Source: Brachycybe producta
Lineage: Eukaryota > Arthropoda > Diplopoda > Playtdesmida > Andrognathidae
Direction of reading: 5' to 3'
Length of the DNA stretch: 64,000 nucleotides
Assembly: GCA_036925085.1 (NCBI GenBank)
Contig: JAUPFP010000085.1
Location: 402,501 to 466,500, forward strand
The position numbers and the translations under genes are program-made. This document shows, piece by piece, positions 53,043 through 64,000 of this stretch. The notes under the pieces are model-generated. The model was not told the origin of the DNA. It ran no database searches and saw only the letters and a list, made by a program, of their open reading frames with translations. Every line of letters begins with the position of its first letter. Positions within the stretch are counted from its first letter, which is position 1.

Positions 53043-55969
53043 CTTCTTCTCGTTCTTTTAGGATATATGTCTTTTTACTAGGAAAGTTGACGATGTTACA
53101 AGCTCGGTGCCGAAACCAAGAAATAACACTTGTTGTTATACCAATGTTGCTGTCCAAATTTTTATTTTTGTATTCATCTGAAATAAATAAAATCAATAGT
53201 TGCACTTAAAAAAAATATTTTATTGTATTGCAAATATAATTTCACAAACAAATTATCTTTTTTATGAATTATTAGTGAAATATTATATTTAAAAATCAAT
53301 ATCGTTTATAATATATGTTTGTGGCTTGATGAAAATTGTTGCTGGAATTTTTCTAACGAAAGTACAAAAGAAAAATGACAATGGCGTATTCTGTATCATT
53401 ACAATGAATCTACCAATTTGCAATTTATCCTAATGTATATCATATTTACCAACACACACACACAATAAAATAGTTGTCAATGTAAAATAATTTAGGATAA
53501 TTACTATTTTATTCTTTTGCATAATGCATCCAGATAATTACTATAGGAAGATCTTTTGTAAAAATTTCCAATGTCATTTTTTATTCAAACTAAAACGTTT
53601 CTTAATGTCTAAAGTATTTGGTTTCTTTTATTATTTCATATATGCTCTATATCGAACAAACGATTTTATATATTATTAAAACTTTACGATGTTGCACAAA
53701 ATGTTGATATATTTCTAAATAAACTTTTTATAAACGAAAATTTAAAAAAAAATCGATTGCTTAAAGTTGGATCATTTTCAAACTGGCATAAAAAGCTTCT
53801 TTTAAAATTATCAACAATTATCAAAAATTATCAACAACTCTTAATGATGTAATGTGATTAAGTTACCTTTCTAGACAGTTTTAAAACAATTTCAAATTAT
53901 TACTAGGATCACTGACATGGTAACACAAACCAAACATGCTATGACATTCATACAACTACGACACTGACACGCACACAATATGACACATAAACACACCGTG
54001 ACATCCAGCAACGACAATAATAATATCTGAGCCAGTAACTTACACACATACACTCACTCACTGTGACATTGAAACAAACACACCTTGTAATACAAACGCT
54101 TACTGTGACAGTGACACAAAAACACGCGTAGACCTATTTTGCCAGCTATGCAACTTCCACACTGACACAAACACCCTACGTCTCATAAGAACACTGTGGC
54201 ACCAATGTAACTGTCACACTGACACGCATAAGACACCGTGAGAAGCCCCCACCAAAACAGACACATACTGTGATGACATACGCGACACTGAAACACAAAT
54301 TCTCACAAAACAGCAGAAAAGTTAAAAAAATCAACCAAAGGCTGGTGGTTTTTTTTTCTCACAATTTTCGCTTGAAATGATAAAATTGTAGTTTCAAACA
54401 TGCAGGAAAAATTTATTTTAAAAGATCACATCGTAAAACACTTTCTTTTATTCATAAATTCAATATTTGTATCTCTAACTTCCTTCTTCCTTAAAAGCTG
54501 GTTAATTAACTAACTCTCTATTTCATTTGTACACTGGTTGTTTATTTATTATAAGCAAGCACACGAAATTTCGAAAAGTGAAATCAAGTGTATTGAAATT
54601 ATTCTATAAATGACAACATACCTTGCATTTTTCAAAACCATCTCCACTATGTCTCCAGAACAAACAAAAAATTGTTTGCAATCGAACTTTGACGGTTGAT
54701 GTGAAAATTCTGGCTTTATCTTTTGAACATTCAACCTAAAATTTCAAAATTTTTAAGACAAATGCAATTTCTCAAAAATATTTTAAAAGCCTCGAACAAA
54801 ATTGATCATTGATTTTGTTTATTTCAAATTCAAGTGTCACATTGTTGAAATAAAGTTAGTTGCAATTGTGCATCTTGTGTAAAATCTTAAAATTGTTCAA
54901 TTAGACAAATAACTTAATAAGATAATGTTTACGAACAAAATACTTAATAGTCAGCACAATAAAAAAAATATTACTAATTTACATCACGTTTACAGTTTAA
55001 CATTAATGTCCTTTTTAAAATATGCCAAGAGCACTTGAATGCGTGACTGGCAATATTTGCAATATTTAGAAAGTTTGATTATTTAACTTTTTCAGAAATA
55101 ATTCTAAAAGAAATAGAAACCATGTTAGATAACAGAATAGTACATGGACTAGACAAACTTAGTTGCATAATAATGAATTAAGGCCAAAACGTTTATGAAA
55201 AATAAGAATTCAAAAAATGTTTTCAAAAATTAGGCGTTTTATGCAAATAAGAAGCATATATTCTATAGGAAAAGCACAATTAAAAAAATTATAAAGATTA
55301 AAAGAAATTATATTACTGGCTATACAATGGTCGAAAAAGCATTAACAGAAAATGCAAAATCAAAATCAAAAATATAATTATAGTTATTATACATGTAGGA
55401 AAACATCTTTTATAAAATTCTTATTTCCATAAACATTTTGGTCTTAATTATAATATAATTATATTTAATTATATAATATAATTAATTTATAACGTTTATA
55501 TATTTTTTAAAAAGTAATGAAATTACGTGACTTTATGTAAATATTCCAAAATTATGCAATTTGTGAATTTGTACATGTATTCATAAGGGGTTATAACCGT
55601 CATTATGCGTTTTCTGCATTTTATGCAGAATTTTAACCTTAATGAATAATGTCTTTAAAATAAATATTTACGAAAGTTTGCAAAAAAAAAATAATTCTAA
55701 ATTTTGGTTAACCATGAGAAAAATACAGTTAAAATTTTCAAACTTCCATAAAAAGTTTATTTGTAAAGCTATATAATCTTAGTAACACCTTTCATCTCAT
55801 ATATTTACTATTCTAGTTTCTTACACAATTTTTATTTCTTCATAAAGTTTCTTCTAACAAATCTGATCAACTAAAACTTAATTTTCTTTGCTTATTAATA
55901 AAAAAATACTTCTTTTCGAAGTTGGTGCATATATAATTAAAGATAAAGCGTGTGCAACTTGAGAATCAA
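53043..55969. other. Gap between receptor 1 and receptor 2
   Basis: AT-rich and gene-free. It holds degraded palindromic-family pieces at about 53,655-53,900 and 55,735-55,830, and a tract of repeated GACACTGACACACAC-like words at 53,930-54,310. An exon-like segment near 54,625-54,736 (minus) is discussed under rejected items. Confidence 0.5.
53930..54310. repeat. Degenerate CACTGACACAAACAC minisatellite
   Basis: The words ACACTGACAC, TGTGACAT and CACACACAC recur with spacings of about 30-60 bases, strongly strand-asymmetric (A and C on the plus strand). Confidence 0.65.
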
Positions 55970-58900
55970 TTAAGTACAAGGCACTTTCATTTCTTCTTCG
56001 GCCCTGCGGAACTGCACCATGACCAACACATAAGTGACCACAATTCCGAGAATCTAAAATTATTTTTACATAATGAGTTTTTTTTTAAAAAAAACACTAA
56101 TTTTTAATAAACAAAATAATTAAATTTGGAATTCTGCAATAATTAAATTGCAAATTTACCTGAACAAGTAGGCTGTGATTAATTTCTGCATACCCAGAAG
56201 CGGTCAGAATAACAGGGTTGGTGGTCATCTTGGTCTCGAGAAGATGCAACTAAAATTAGATAAATTAACCAAAAACAATAATTATTAATATTTTACACAT
56301 GTATAAAAAATTCATAAACTCAGAAATTCACATTCCACATTGAACAGCTTATTTTTTAAATTCAATTGTTAAAAATTATTTAAAATATAATATTTATGGC
56401 TTGAATTTTTTTTTTTGCAATTTTTTCATCATCATTATCAGTAGAACAAATGCAATTATTCCTTTTCGACTCAAAATGACTGGTCAGAGACAAGATGTCT
56501 GGTTACAATCAGTTGTCAACTAGAGTTCTAGCCTCTAACCACTGTTGTTAATTGAAAAAAAAAATACTTGTTGGTTGATCTAAACGGGATTGTTACTTCA
56601 CAATTCAATTCAATTAGATACACCTGCAATCAGCTTGAAAGCCATGTGGCAGAGGGGATTGCTCCCAATCATGAGTGATTGTCATTATTTAAAAATAAGA
56701 CATCATCACGAAATTGAAATCGTCCTAACAAAGAACTATTCACAGGAAGAGAATTCCATAGTCTAACAACATTAGGAATAAAAGACCAAAAATATGCATC
56801 AGTCCTAGCCATTAATTCTTTGAAAGTCTTTGAATGCCCAAATCTACCTTTACGAGGATTTCTAGTTATCATCAGACAGCAAACGTCCCAGAAGAGCAAG
56901 GCTTTGCTCATTTCTTCAGACTGCTAATGTTTCCCATTCTAGCTCTTGAAGCATAGATGATACGCTGTCAGTATATGCATACCGTCCCTTTACAAATCTT
57001 GCAGCCCTACGCTGCACCATTTCTATTTCTTGTTTTAGGTTATTTCTAAATGGGCTCCAAATTGGGGAACAATATTCTAAGATAGGTCTAACTAGGGTAA
57101 AGTAGCAGACCTTCTTTACATTTTCATTACAATGTTTAAGGGTGCGTTGGACAAACCGCAGGACCGACCTGACCTTGACCTTGACCCGAGGGCCAAATAT
57201 TGAGAAACATTTGGTTGATATTACATAAAAAAACGAGCCCTCGAATAATTTATTTGAAACTAGAAGATTAATGTACTAAAAGTCATTTCTTTTATGACAT
57301 AGATTTTCAAATTAAACATTTAATGGCACATTTAAAGAAGTTGATCATTTTACAAGTTTGACGGCTAATTTGCCAACTTTCAAAATGACGGTGTCATTTA
57401 AAACCTTTCAAATAAAGTTTAGTTTAAATCATTTCGTCAATGAAAATATCTTATATACATTATTATATTATTATCCTAGTTTCAAATAAAATTTATTTTA
57501 AAAGTTGTTTTCAATAAAAGATAAGTACCTAAATTTTGTCAACAAAAATTTTCTTTTAACATCAATATAGGAAAAAAAACAGTCATTCTATAGAGTCACC
57601 AGTCAATGTGCAAAACCACAATATCTGTGTTAAATATGCATAATTACTAACCTCATATGCAATGTATATTTTCTATTTTTGCCTTTTTGTACATTGCCTA
57701 ACACGTTAGTAATAAACCAGATTTACTAACAAATCAGTGAATATGCACGTTGACTATTCTAAACGGTAATTATGCGAAATAACTGATTTTTTTAATTCAG
57801 TACAATTACAAGAGAGTAATTATGGCAAAACAAGTGTCGATAAAGTTTCTTTTCTGGAGACTGAACGCCCGAATTGTGAACGTTCCCTTAAATTGACACT
57901 GGCGTTTGTAAACGCGGTTGTGGTAGAAGATGTGGCGAGAAATTTTATTGACACTTCTTCTTGCAACAAATGTTCTCGAGTATAGTAGACGTCACTGTCA
58001 ACTCAACCTGAAATCGGCTTTCAGAAGAAAGATATGCCATATCTGCTCCATAAATATGCTCCAATCCACTGACACTCTGAAATGAAACAAGCAAATATAA
58101 AAAATGAAACATATTAGGAAACACGACACGCTGCAAAACCACAATGTGGTGTCATGTCTCTCTTTGACACCACAATGTGTTGTCATGTTTCGCGGCGACA
58201 CCAAAATGTGATGTCATAATTTGCAGCAACATCACACTTTGGTGTCATGTTTCTCTGCGACACCGCAATCTGGTATCGTGTCTTGTTGCAATACCGCAGT
58301 ATAGTATTGTACCTCGCTTCAACACTGCACAGTTACGATATGTTTCGCCCCAACACTGGAATGTTGTGTAGTGTTTTTCTGCGACACCATAATGTGATTT
58401 CACAATCTCACCGCAAAATCACAGTGTGGTGTCGCGTATTGCTAGGGCAGTGCAATGTGGTTTCGTGTCTCACTGCAGCAGCGCGATGTATTGTAGTGTC
58501 GCAACATGCTACAGATTCTTGACTTCTCCGACTTTGGCCTTTTTGTCAAGGCTCCATACTGATTAAACCTTTTTTTTAACAAATATCACGAATGTTATAC
58601 CTCCTCCATCACATCTGTAGCCGTAGAGCAATGAATCCAAACACAAGTACCTCGGCTTACAATGACGATAAAAAGTTGGATAATTTGAGCTGAATTCATT
58701 TGATCAACTTCTAAGAAGACACTCAGGATGAGATAGCTTAGTAGATAACATTGAGTGACAAAAATGAGAACCAAAATAGGTGACATCAGAGTACTTTCCT
58801 CGCTGGCCACATCCATCTTTTTCTTAAGTCGAAGTCGTACTTCTTCGAGAAATTTTTCATCGGTCGAAACATTCTTCCATTCTTTGTGTACTTCCACGAA

Positions 58901-59533
58901 CTTGTACGAATTAACCCTCTGAACCAGAATGCAAAAAAAATGGATATACATCATACCGAAAAGATCCAAAAAATTGGTCATCGTCTTGAAGATCAATTCA
59001 GACGGCGCAACAATGAAGTAGTATTTGGGATCCATGTGCATGGTGACCACAGTGACCATGGCATACGTTACCGAGGTCACCAACATGACCACAAAATACC
59101 TTTTACTAGATTTAGCCAGTTTCTTGACGTGTTCTTCATTGAGTGGCACATTGTCCCAAAGTGAAACATATTTGCAGTAATCTTTGGTTTTAAAAAACGC
59201 ATGACATAAAATTGCAATCGTGTTCGAGCGACAAAGAAGAAACGGCGATTTCTTAAAGATGTAATCTAAATTATACTGTTGGCTTCGTAGACTGAGGTAG
59301 GCGTCGATGGTACACAGTAAGAGCATTATTCCAAAAGTCAAACTTCTTAACAAAGTGGCCAAAGGAACGAGCTTGACGGATGTTTTCGTTTCAAAGCGAC
59401 ATTGAAACATACCAAAAATATTAGCCGGTAATACGAGACGTCGGATTGCATCTGACAATTGATTAAAACAGGTTGTTGTTGTTGTTGAAACGATGCTACT
59501 AATTTCTTTCTTTTCAGAAGTGATGCTGGACAT
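55970..59533 (-). CDS. Gustatory receptor-like 7TM chemoreceptor 2
   Basis: Exons: 58,601-59,533, 58,008-58,076, 56,160-56,249, 55,970-56,053, all phase 0, giving 391 residues. The exon sizes after the first (69, 90, about 90 bases) copy those of receptor 1. The 23-residue exon SVSGLEHIYGADMAYLSSES RFQ aligns end to end with that of receptor 1. The last exon carries ILGIVVTYVLVMVQF, a full TYhhhhhQF signature in TM7. The first exon has alternating hydrophobic segments (TFGIMLLLCTIDAYL, YFVVMLVTSVTYAMVTVV, SPILVLIFVTQCYLLSYLIL) ending in WIHCSTATDVMEE. A spliced 5' UTR is likely, since a TTTTCGTCAG acceptor stands 16 bases before the ATG. Intron 2 contains a LINE fragment. Confidence 0.85.
56470..57230. 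repeat. Dispersed repeat split by a LINE fragment
   Basis: The left part (to about 56,608) matches 51,045-51,184 and the right part (from about 57,187, TTGAGAAACATTTGGTTGAT) matches 51,200-51,240. The DNA between is the LINE piece. Confidence 0.8.
56609..57186 (-). mobile_element. 5'-truncated non-LTR retrotransposon (LINE) fragment
   Basis: The minus strand encodes the end of a reverse transcriptase: LVRPILEYCSPIWSPFRNN, EIEMVQRRAARFVKGRYAY, SSMLQELEWETLAV, then GRFGHSKTFKEL and FWSFIPNVVRLWNSLPVN. This order is typical of CR1/L2/Jockey-type ORF2 C-termini. The frame is broken by at least two stop codons and a frameshift. The 3' end finishes in repeated AATTG units, as many such LINEs do. 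It is a dead copy, cut off at its 5' end, lying in receptor 2 intron 2. Confidence 0.9.
58130..58515. repeat. Minisatellite of about 37-base units (ACACCACAATGTGGTGTC)
   Basis: About ten degenerate units of the form CGACACCACAATGTGGTGTC + ATGTTTCTCTG. Each unit holds its own small palindrome (ACACCA..TGGTGT). It lies in receptor 2 intron 1. The ORFs across it are by-products of the repeat. Confidence 0.85.
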
Positions 59534-59578
59534 CTTTGCTGAGGTTTTGCTGACGAAAAAAAAAATATATGGCCGCTC

Positions 59579-59872
59579 AAAAGTGTCTACCCAAGCTCTT
59601 GATGGTCAGTTGTTGAATGGTTACCACCGAATTATTTCAAAATGTGGCCACAAAGAGACAAAAAGTGTCCACCAAAGCTCTTGATTTTCAGTCGCCGAAT
59701 GGTCACCTCAATGACTATGTCAAAATGTGGCCACAAAGAAGCGAATGTGTCCACGCAAGATCTTGATGGTCAGTCGTTGAATGATTATCAAAAAAGTTAT
59801 GTCAAAAGGTGTCAACGAAGAGACGAAAGTGTCCAGCCAAGCTCTTGATTAGTCACAAGTTGAATGATGACC
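59579..59872. repeat. Minisatellite of about 85-base units
   Basis: About three and a half units with AAGCTCTTGATGGTCAGT, TTGAATGGTTAC, TTATTTCAAAATGTGGCCAC and AAGAGACAAAAAGTGTCCA in fixed order. Immediately upstream of receptor 2. Confidence 0.85.
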
Positions 59873-60506
59873 ACAAGATCATGATCCGAAAAATGAAAAG
59901 AACATTCTTCCAAATTAACAACAACAAAAAATCGACACCAATTTTGTATTGAATATCAATAAAAAAATATTCGATGTCCATATTGAAAATTACTAAATAG
60001 AAGCTATGAAGATACAAAATATACAATTGAATGATGAAAAATATCAAATTACAAATTTATGAAACATAAAAGAACAATAAAAATATTAAGGCAATTACGT
60101 TCTATAAAATGGTTTAAATAAAAAAAATATATAACACTATTGTGATAGATTTTCTTTTGCCTAAACGAATTTTAACAATGATAACAAAAACATATTTTGC
60201 TATCTGTTACATTGTTAAAATGTATGCATATATAATTTGGATTTATGTTTTTAGTGTTATCATTTCAGTCTACATAGAAACCATCTCATTGTTCCTTTCT
60301 GTCACAATGAAAAAATGACGCTGAAAAAATGACATTTATTTGACATTGCCATTTTTCTTGGGAGGCACTAAAGTGTCAGAAGCCCAAGCCCCTTGGAGGC
60401 CTAGGCCCCCCCATCGACCACATCTGATTTTTCAGCACTGTTTTAACTCGAATCCTCCGGACTCCGATGCAGGGTTTCAACTTGATGCCTCAGACTTTGA
60501 ACTTCG
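59873..60506. other. Gene-free AT-rich stretch
   Basis: Nothing recognised. No receptor 3' exon (TYVLV or RFQ type) is visible here or up to 61,480 on the minus strand. Confidence 0.5.
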
Positions 60507-60755
60507 GCCTCATTGCAGAAAAATATCATAAAAAATTGTGACAGTCATACTATAATAATGTCACTCTTTGTGCGCTATTATTTTATGACAATCATTATAT
60601 GCTCTACACTAGCATCATTAGTGAATGACAGTAATATGATACTATTTGTCATAATAATATTTCGTTATTTGCGTTTGTGACTGTTACAAATGAATGCGCT
60701 AGATATGACAATCTACTGTCATATGAGAGTCTTATTTTCTTTCTGCAATGAGGCC
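60507..60755. mobile_element. Fold-back element, GGCCTCATTGCAGAA family, copy 2
   Basis: GGCCTCATTGCAGAAA at the start and TTTCTGCAATGAGGCC at the end are perfect 16-base inverted ends. The interior has GCGCTATTATTTTATGACAA and TAGATATGACAATCTACTGT. Best-preserved copy in the window. Confidence 0.85.
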
Positions 60756-60793
60756 CAAAGGTTTCAACTTGAACTTTCAAAACTGTTGACCAG

Positions 60794-60955
60794 GGGCCTC
60801 ATTACAGAAATGGAATAAAACTGTCATATGACAGTAAAATGTCATATTTGGCTAATAACATTGCAACAGTCACAAAAGCAAAGGACAAAATATTATCATG
60901 ATTCATGAAAAATATTGTCATATGACTATTACTGACTTGTCTTGAGTAATTTTGA
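60794..60955. mobile_element. Fold-back element, GGCCTCATT family, copy 3 (one-ended)
   Basis: Begins GGGGCCTCATTACAGAAATG and contains CTGTCATATGACAGTAAAAT and TGTCATATGACTATTACTG. The far terminal repeat is missing. It lies 40 bases from copy 2. Confidence 0.6.
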
Positions 60956-61063
60956 AGCTTAGCTTTATTTTAAGCTATGCTTTTTTTTTTAGAAAACAGC
61001 CACGTGCATCTCAAGGCATAACTTAAAGTATTGTCTCAGGCATAGTTTTAAAATAAGCTTTAA

Positions 61064-61393
61064 CTTAAGATAGTTTAAGAACAGTGGACTTTTGAAATCT
61101 GATTATTCTGTTTTTCAGTAGCAAAATTAAAAGAAACTAGAAAGTGTTTCAGAAACTAGAAGGGTAGATATTCATGCTGATATCTTTCAAAGTAAACGTT
61201 TTATAGAAAAATGTTAAACTTAAAGTTGGGCCATTTTAAAACTCACATAAAAATAACAACATGAAATTACTCTTAAGTGATTGAGCTACCCTTCTAGTTT
61301 CTAAAACGCATCCAAGTTTGTTTTTTTCATTTTGCACCTGAAAGACAGAATAATCAGATTTCGAGAGGCGTTTACACTTTAAACGCACCTTAA
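61064..61393. mobile_element. Dispersed palindromic element just downstream of receptor 3 exon
   Basis: Starts CTTAAGATAGTTTAAGAACA and ends GTTTACACTTTAAACGCACC. The left arm has TTTTCAGTAGCAAAATTAAA and the right CTACCCTTCTAGTTTCTAAA. Near full length with a shortened left arm. Confidence 0.85.
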
Positions 61394-61480
61394 GCAATGT
61401 TTTTTAAACAAAAAAACTCCTGTAAAATCATTCAAAATAGTAAAATTAAAAACACAAATAGAAAAAAAAACCTGCCATAC

Positions 61481-62539
61481 CAAACGTTTAGTCCAACCGC
61501 TGACCAAACATACGATAAAAATGGTGATGGCACGACCGACCAAAAACGTGACAAGAGACAGAGTGATCGCATCGTTACATCCCTTCCAATACCGATTGAT
61601 GACCGAATAGATACCAGTCGACAGAAACATGGTGTCACAACACATGACAACTCCGAGTCCAGGACCGTGATTATAAGCAGCCTCTTCGGCAAGATCGCAA
61701 AACAGCTGAAATCTGTTTCGCAGTTCGAATAGCTTCTCGTCGACGACATTAGCATCGGAATGTTTGAAAGCATCCTTGAGATCTCGAGCAATGTTTTGAA
61801 GTCCGTGGTTGATGGCCAACAAGAGATAGACGTAAGATAAAGAATAATATGGAAAGCTCGTGTTCTCGATGAAGAGAGTTACGACACGAAGAACGTACCA
61901 TATCTTATACATGAGATCATCTTCTGTTACGGCAACGTAACGTTCCATAAAGGTGCAAGCGAACGAAAATACCAAAATCGTTATGGAAAAAATGTAACCG
62001 AAGAGTTTAAGACGGCCTTCTATGGAGTTAACGAACCCATCCGATTCGTACCATCTGTAAAAATGGTCCGCAAACTCATTGGCTCCACTGAAACACGTGT
62101 AGGTGACGATGAATACAGTTGATACGGTGATCATCACAAGCAATGTACTGTAGACGGTGTTTCCAGAGTAACGTCCATGAGGTAGAAAGTACGAAATACT
62201 GAGCTCGGAAATATAAAGTAAAAAAATACCGTAAGGTATAATATAACGTCCGAATAAACCCTTTGGCTTCAAGGTGTTGCCTTTTCCTAAAACGCCTCCA
62301 ATAGGAAATAAACCCAAAATGAATCCGATGAGAGTAACCGGTTTGAGTCCTTCATAAACCACGTTGTTGCCGGTGATGGAAACAATGGGTTTCACTACTT
62401 CGATGGCATTATTGTGAAAAAGGCCACCGCTCTTCTTGTCCGTTATGTCCATGTCCTCTTTAGGATACGGAGAAAAGTCATCGGGAAGAATACATTTATC
62501 GTCGGAATCTTCACGAGAAAATTTAGGAAAAGTAGCCAT
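61481..62539 (-). CDS. Gustatory receptor-like chemoreceptor 3, long first exon
   Basis: One 353-codon exon with a 7TM-type pattern: VTLIGFILGLFPIGGVLG, YIIPYGIFLLYISELSISYF, TLLVMITVSTVFIVTYTCF, YIFSITILVFSFACTFM, SLVTFLVGRAITIFIVCLVS. It ends GWTKRL before a GTATGG donor. Nine residues separate the last Cys (VCL) from the splice site, exactly as in receptors 1 and 2, which supports this donor over the next one (CAG|GTTTTT, three codons on). The start is set at 62,539 because TTTTATATTTTATAG just upstream looks like a splice acceptor; the frame continues ten codons further to another ATG. No 23-, 30- or TYhhhhhQF-type exon follows before receptor 2, so it may share receptor 2's 3' exons or be truncated. 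Confidence 0.8.
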
Positions 62540-64000
62540 TGTAGCTCCTATAAAATATAAAAGTTTCAAAGCAATTAGTAATTTGTTTTCTAAAGGTGAC
62601 TAGTTCTTTTTAGCGAATTTTGCTTAGACTTTAGGTGCTTTGGAGAATTTATCTTATTAAAGCTGCTTCACAGGGTAAACACCAGTGTTAGAACACATTA
62701 TTTTTGAAAATAATGATTTACAATTACATCGGTTATGTGGTACTGCTAGCATCCAAGTTAAGGCTTTGAAGTTTTATAGGATGCACAAGCGAAAGCGCAA
62801 AATAAGGCGAAATAAGAGGCGGGGGGAAAGCTTTACTATATCCTGCATAGAAGCTAAACGGCTGCTAATCGAAAGAATTCCTCAGCATTGAATTGCAATG
62901 TCTGCTTATACGGAGGTTTTACGAATGCAGAAGCCGAATCTAAAATTACTTGCATAGAGGCTTAGGAGAACTTAGCTAATCGAAAAAATGTCTCTGCATT
63001 CTCCGTAGGCTTTCGGAGGATTTGCGGGTGTGGATGATGAATTTCAGATACTATAAAGCGTCATCGGTTATGTGTTTGTAGTTTGTTGGAAGAGGGAAGT
63101 TATAATTATCACATATGAAAAATAAAATAATTGCAAATATTCATTTTTCTCAAAGTAATTTAATTAATAAGGCAACCAAATTGCAACTTTTACAACATGA
63201 ATCCACCCACCCTTGGTTGTCATTGCCAATCAATATTCTCAGAATAAAAGTTACAAAAATTTTAAGAAAAAAACATAATATCAATTAGCAATAAATGCAA
63301 TAATTGCAATTTGCTCAAAAATTGCAATTATTGCAAGTTCAAGCTTTAAATTTATTTTGTGATACTTGTCTACACGGTGAAAACTCCTATAATATCTTTA
63401 ATGAAGTTTTCATTTTCATCAGCCCCGAATGGGGCGTAGCTAGGGACCAGCAGCCCCCACGACTACGGGAAGGCGGAGGGGGGGGGGGGCGCAGAAGGTT
63501 TGGAGGGCGCTGAGGGGGGGGGGGGTTGCAAAAGAGCGCAATGTTTTAAGGGTAGTAGTAGGAGGGCGCAACTAAGTTCTAGCTATGCCACTGGCCCCTA
63601 CTTTGACGTTTGTTTGGAGTCACATTTGCAACACATTATACAGTATAACCCACCCATTTTTAATCAATTTCTCCAAGTCTAATGCAGAATTAACCTTTTA
63701 AAATTATTTATGTCAACTTGAAAACATAGAACTTTAAAGTAAACGACAGTCGTTACTATTAAGTGATTCAGTTACCATTCCAGTTACTAACACAATTTCA
63801 ATTACTCCTCGATGCATGTTGCTCTTATGAAACGCAGTGTTCAAAAATCAAATCAATATAAAACATCATAAAAGCATATTTTTAAAAAATTCAAAGTGCA
63901 AATTGAAACAATAAGAGTACAGATATCGAGTGGCAGCTTATATTTATGAAGATATCTTTCATAATAAACTTTATCGAAGTTTAAAAGAAAAAAACATATT
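62540..64000. other. Upstream flank of the receptor cluster
   Basis: No gene recognised. At about 63,425-63,598 a G-rich segment is bounded by GGGGCGTAGCTAGG and CTAGCTATGCCACTGGCCCC, so it is probably a small inverted-end repeat element. A degraded palindromic-family piece lies at about 63,715-63,990. Confidence 0.5.

Noticed and set aside
54625-54736. Exon-like minus-strand segment with EFSHQPSKFDCKQFFVCSG, loosely like a receptor C-terminal exon
   Set aside because: The acceptor and donor do not give the phase-0 frame shared by all other receptor 3' exons, no neighbouring exon fits, and the similarity is weak. It could be a relic.
58177-58522. Overlapping plus-strand ORFs with repeated peptides
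   Set aside because: They are translations of the hairpin minisatellite and lie in a receptor intron.

Overview
The window reads as nuclear DNA from an AT-rich arthropod. The genes have many short exons with GT-AG introns. Three genes encode seven-transmembrane gustatory-type receptors ending in the arthropod TYhhhhh(Q/E)F signature, and housekeeping genes of animal type lie beside them. I cannot place the species from sequence alone. The receptors argue against a vertebrate, and the loose, repeat-rich spacing argues against a compact genome.

Layout. About 1-19,200 holds no gene I can support. It is a patchwork of microsatellites, fold-back (hairpin) elements, a 1.56-kb Tc1-type fold-back, a solo LTR and degenerate minisatellites. 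At 19,429-20,565 (minus) lies a small gene whose N-terminus carries the TPRTLLR signature of the kinetochore scaffold CENP-T, followed by three tandemly duplicated exons. A 2.6-kb gap with a duplicated CRE-bearing module separates it from the divergently transcribed NTF2 gene (23,149-24,228, plus). NTF2 converges on the proteasome subunit PSMA7 (25,533-27,514, minus). The largest gene is CPSF1/CPSF160 (28,455-40,329, minus): 34 exons, 1,490 codons, every splice phase consistent. Next is an ARHGAP19-type RhoGAP (43,505-47,786, minus) whose arginine finger is replaced by valine. The right end (49,314-62,539, minus) is a gustatory-receptor cluster. One receptor has its own four exons, a second also has four, and a third long first exon has no 3' exons of its own and probably splices to those of the second.

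Dispersed through introns and gaps is one abundant palindromic element family (at least 16 full or partial copies), recognised by an internal CTACCCTTCTAGTTTCTAAA motif and TTAAGGTGG-like ends. There is also a smaller fold-back family ending in GGCCTCATTGCAGAA and a broken LINE inserted into a repeat whose uninterrupted relative is also in the window.

How the genes relate. CPSF1, NTF2 and PSMA7 are unrelated housekeeping genes (mRNA 3'-end processing, nuclear import of Ran, protein degradation). The receptors are a tandem array. The most unusual items are the exon-triplicated CENP-T-like gene, the catalytically altered RhoGAP, and the inferred sharing of receptor 3' exons. Exon coordinates were derived by hand from splice sites and reading frame; no database search was possible.
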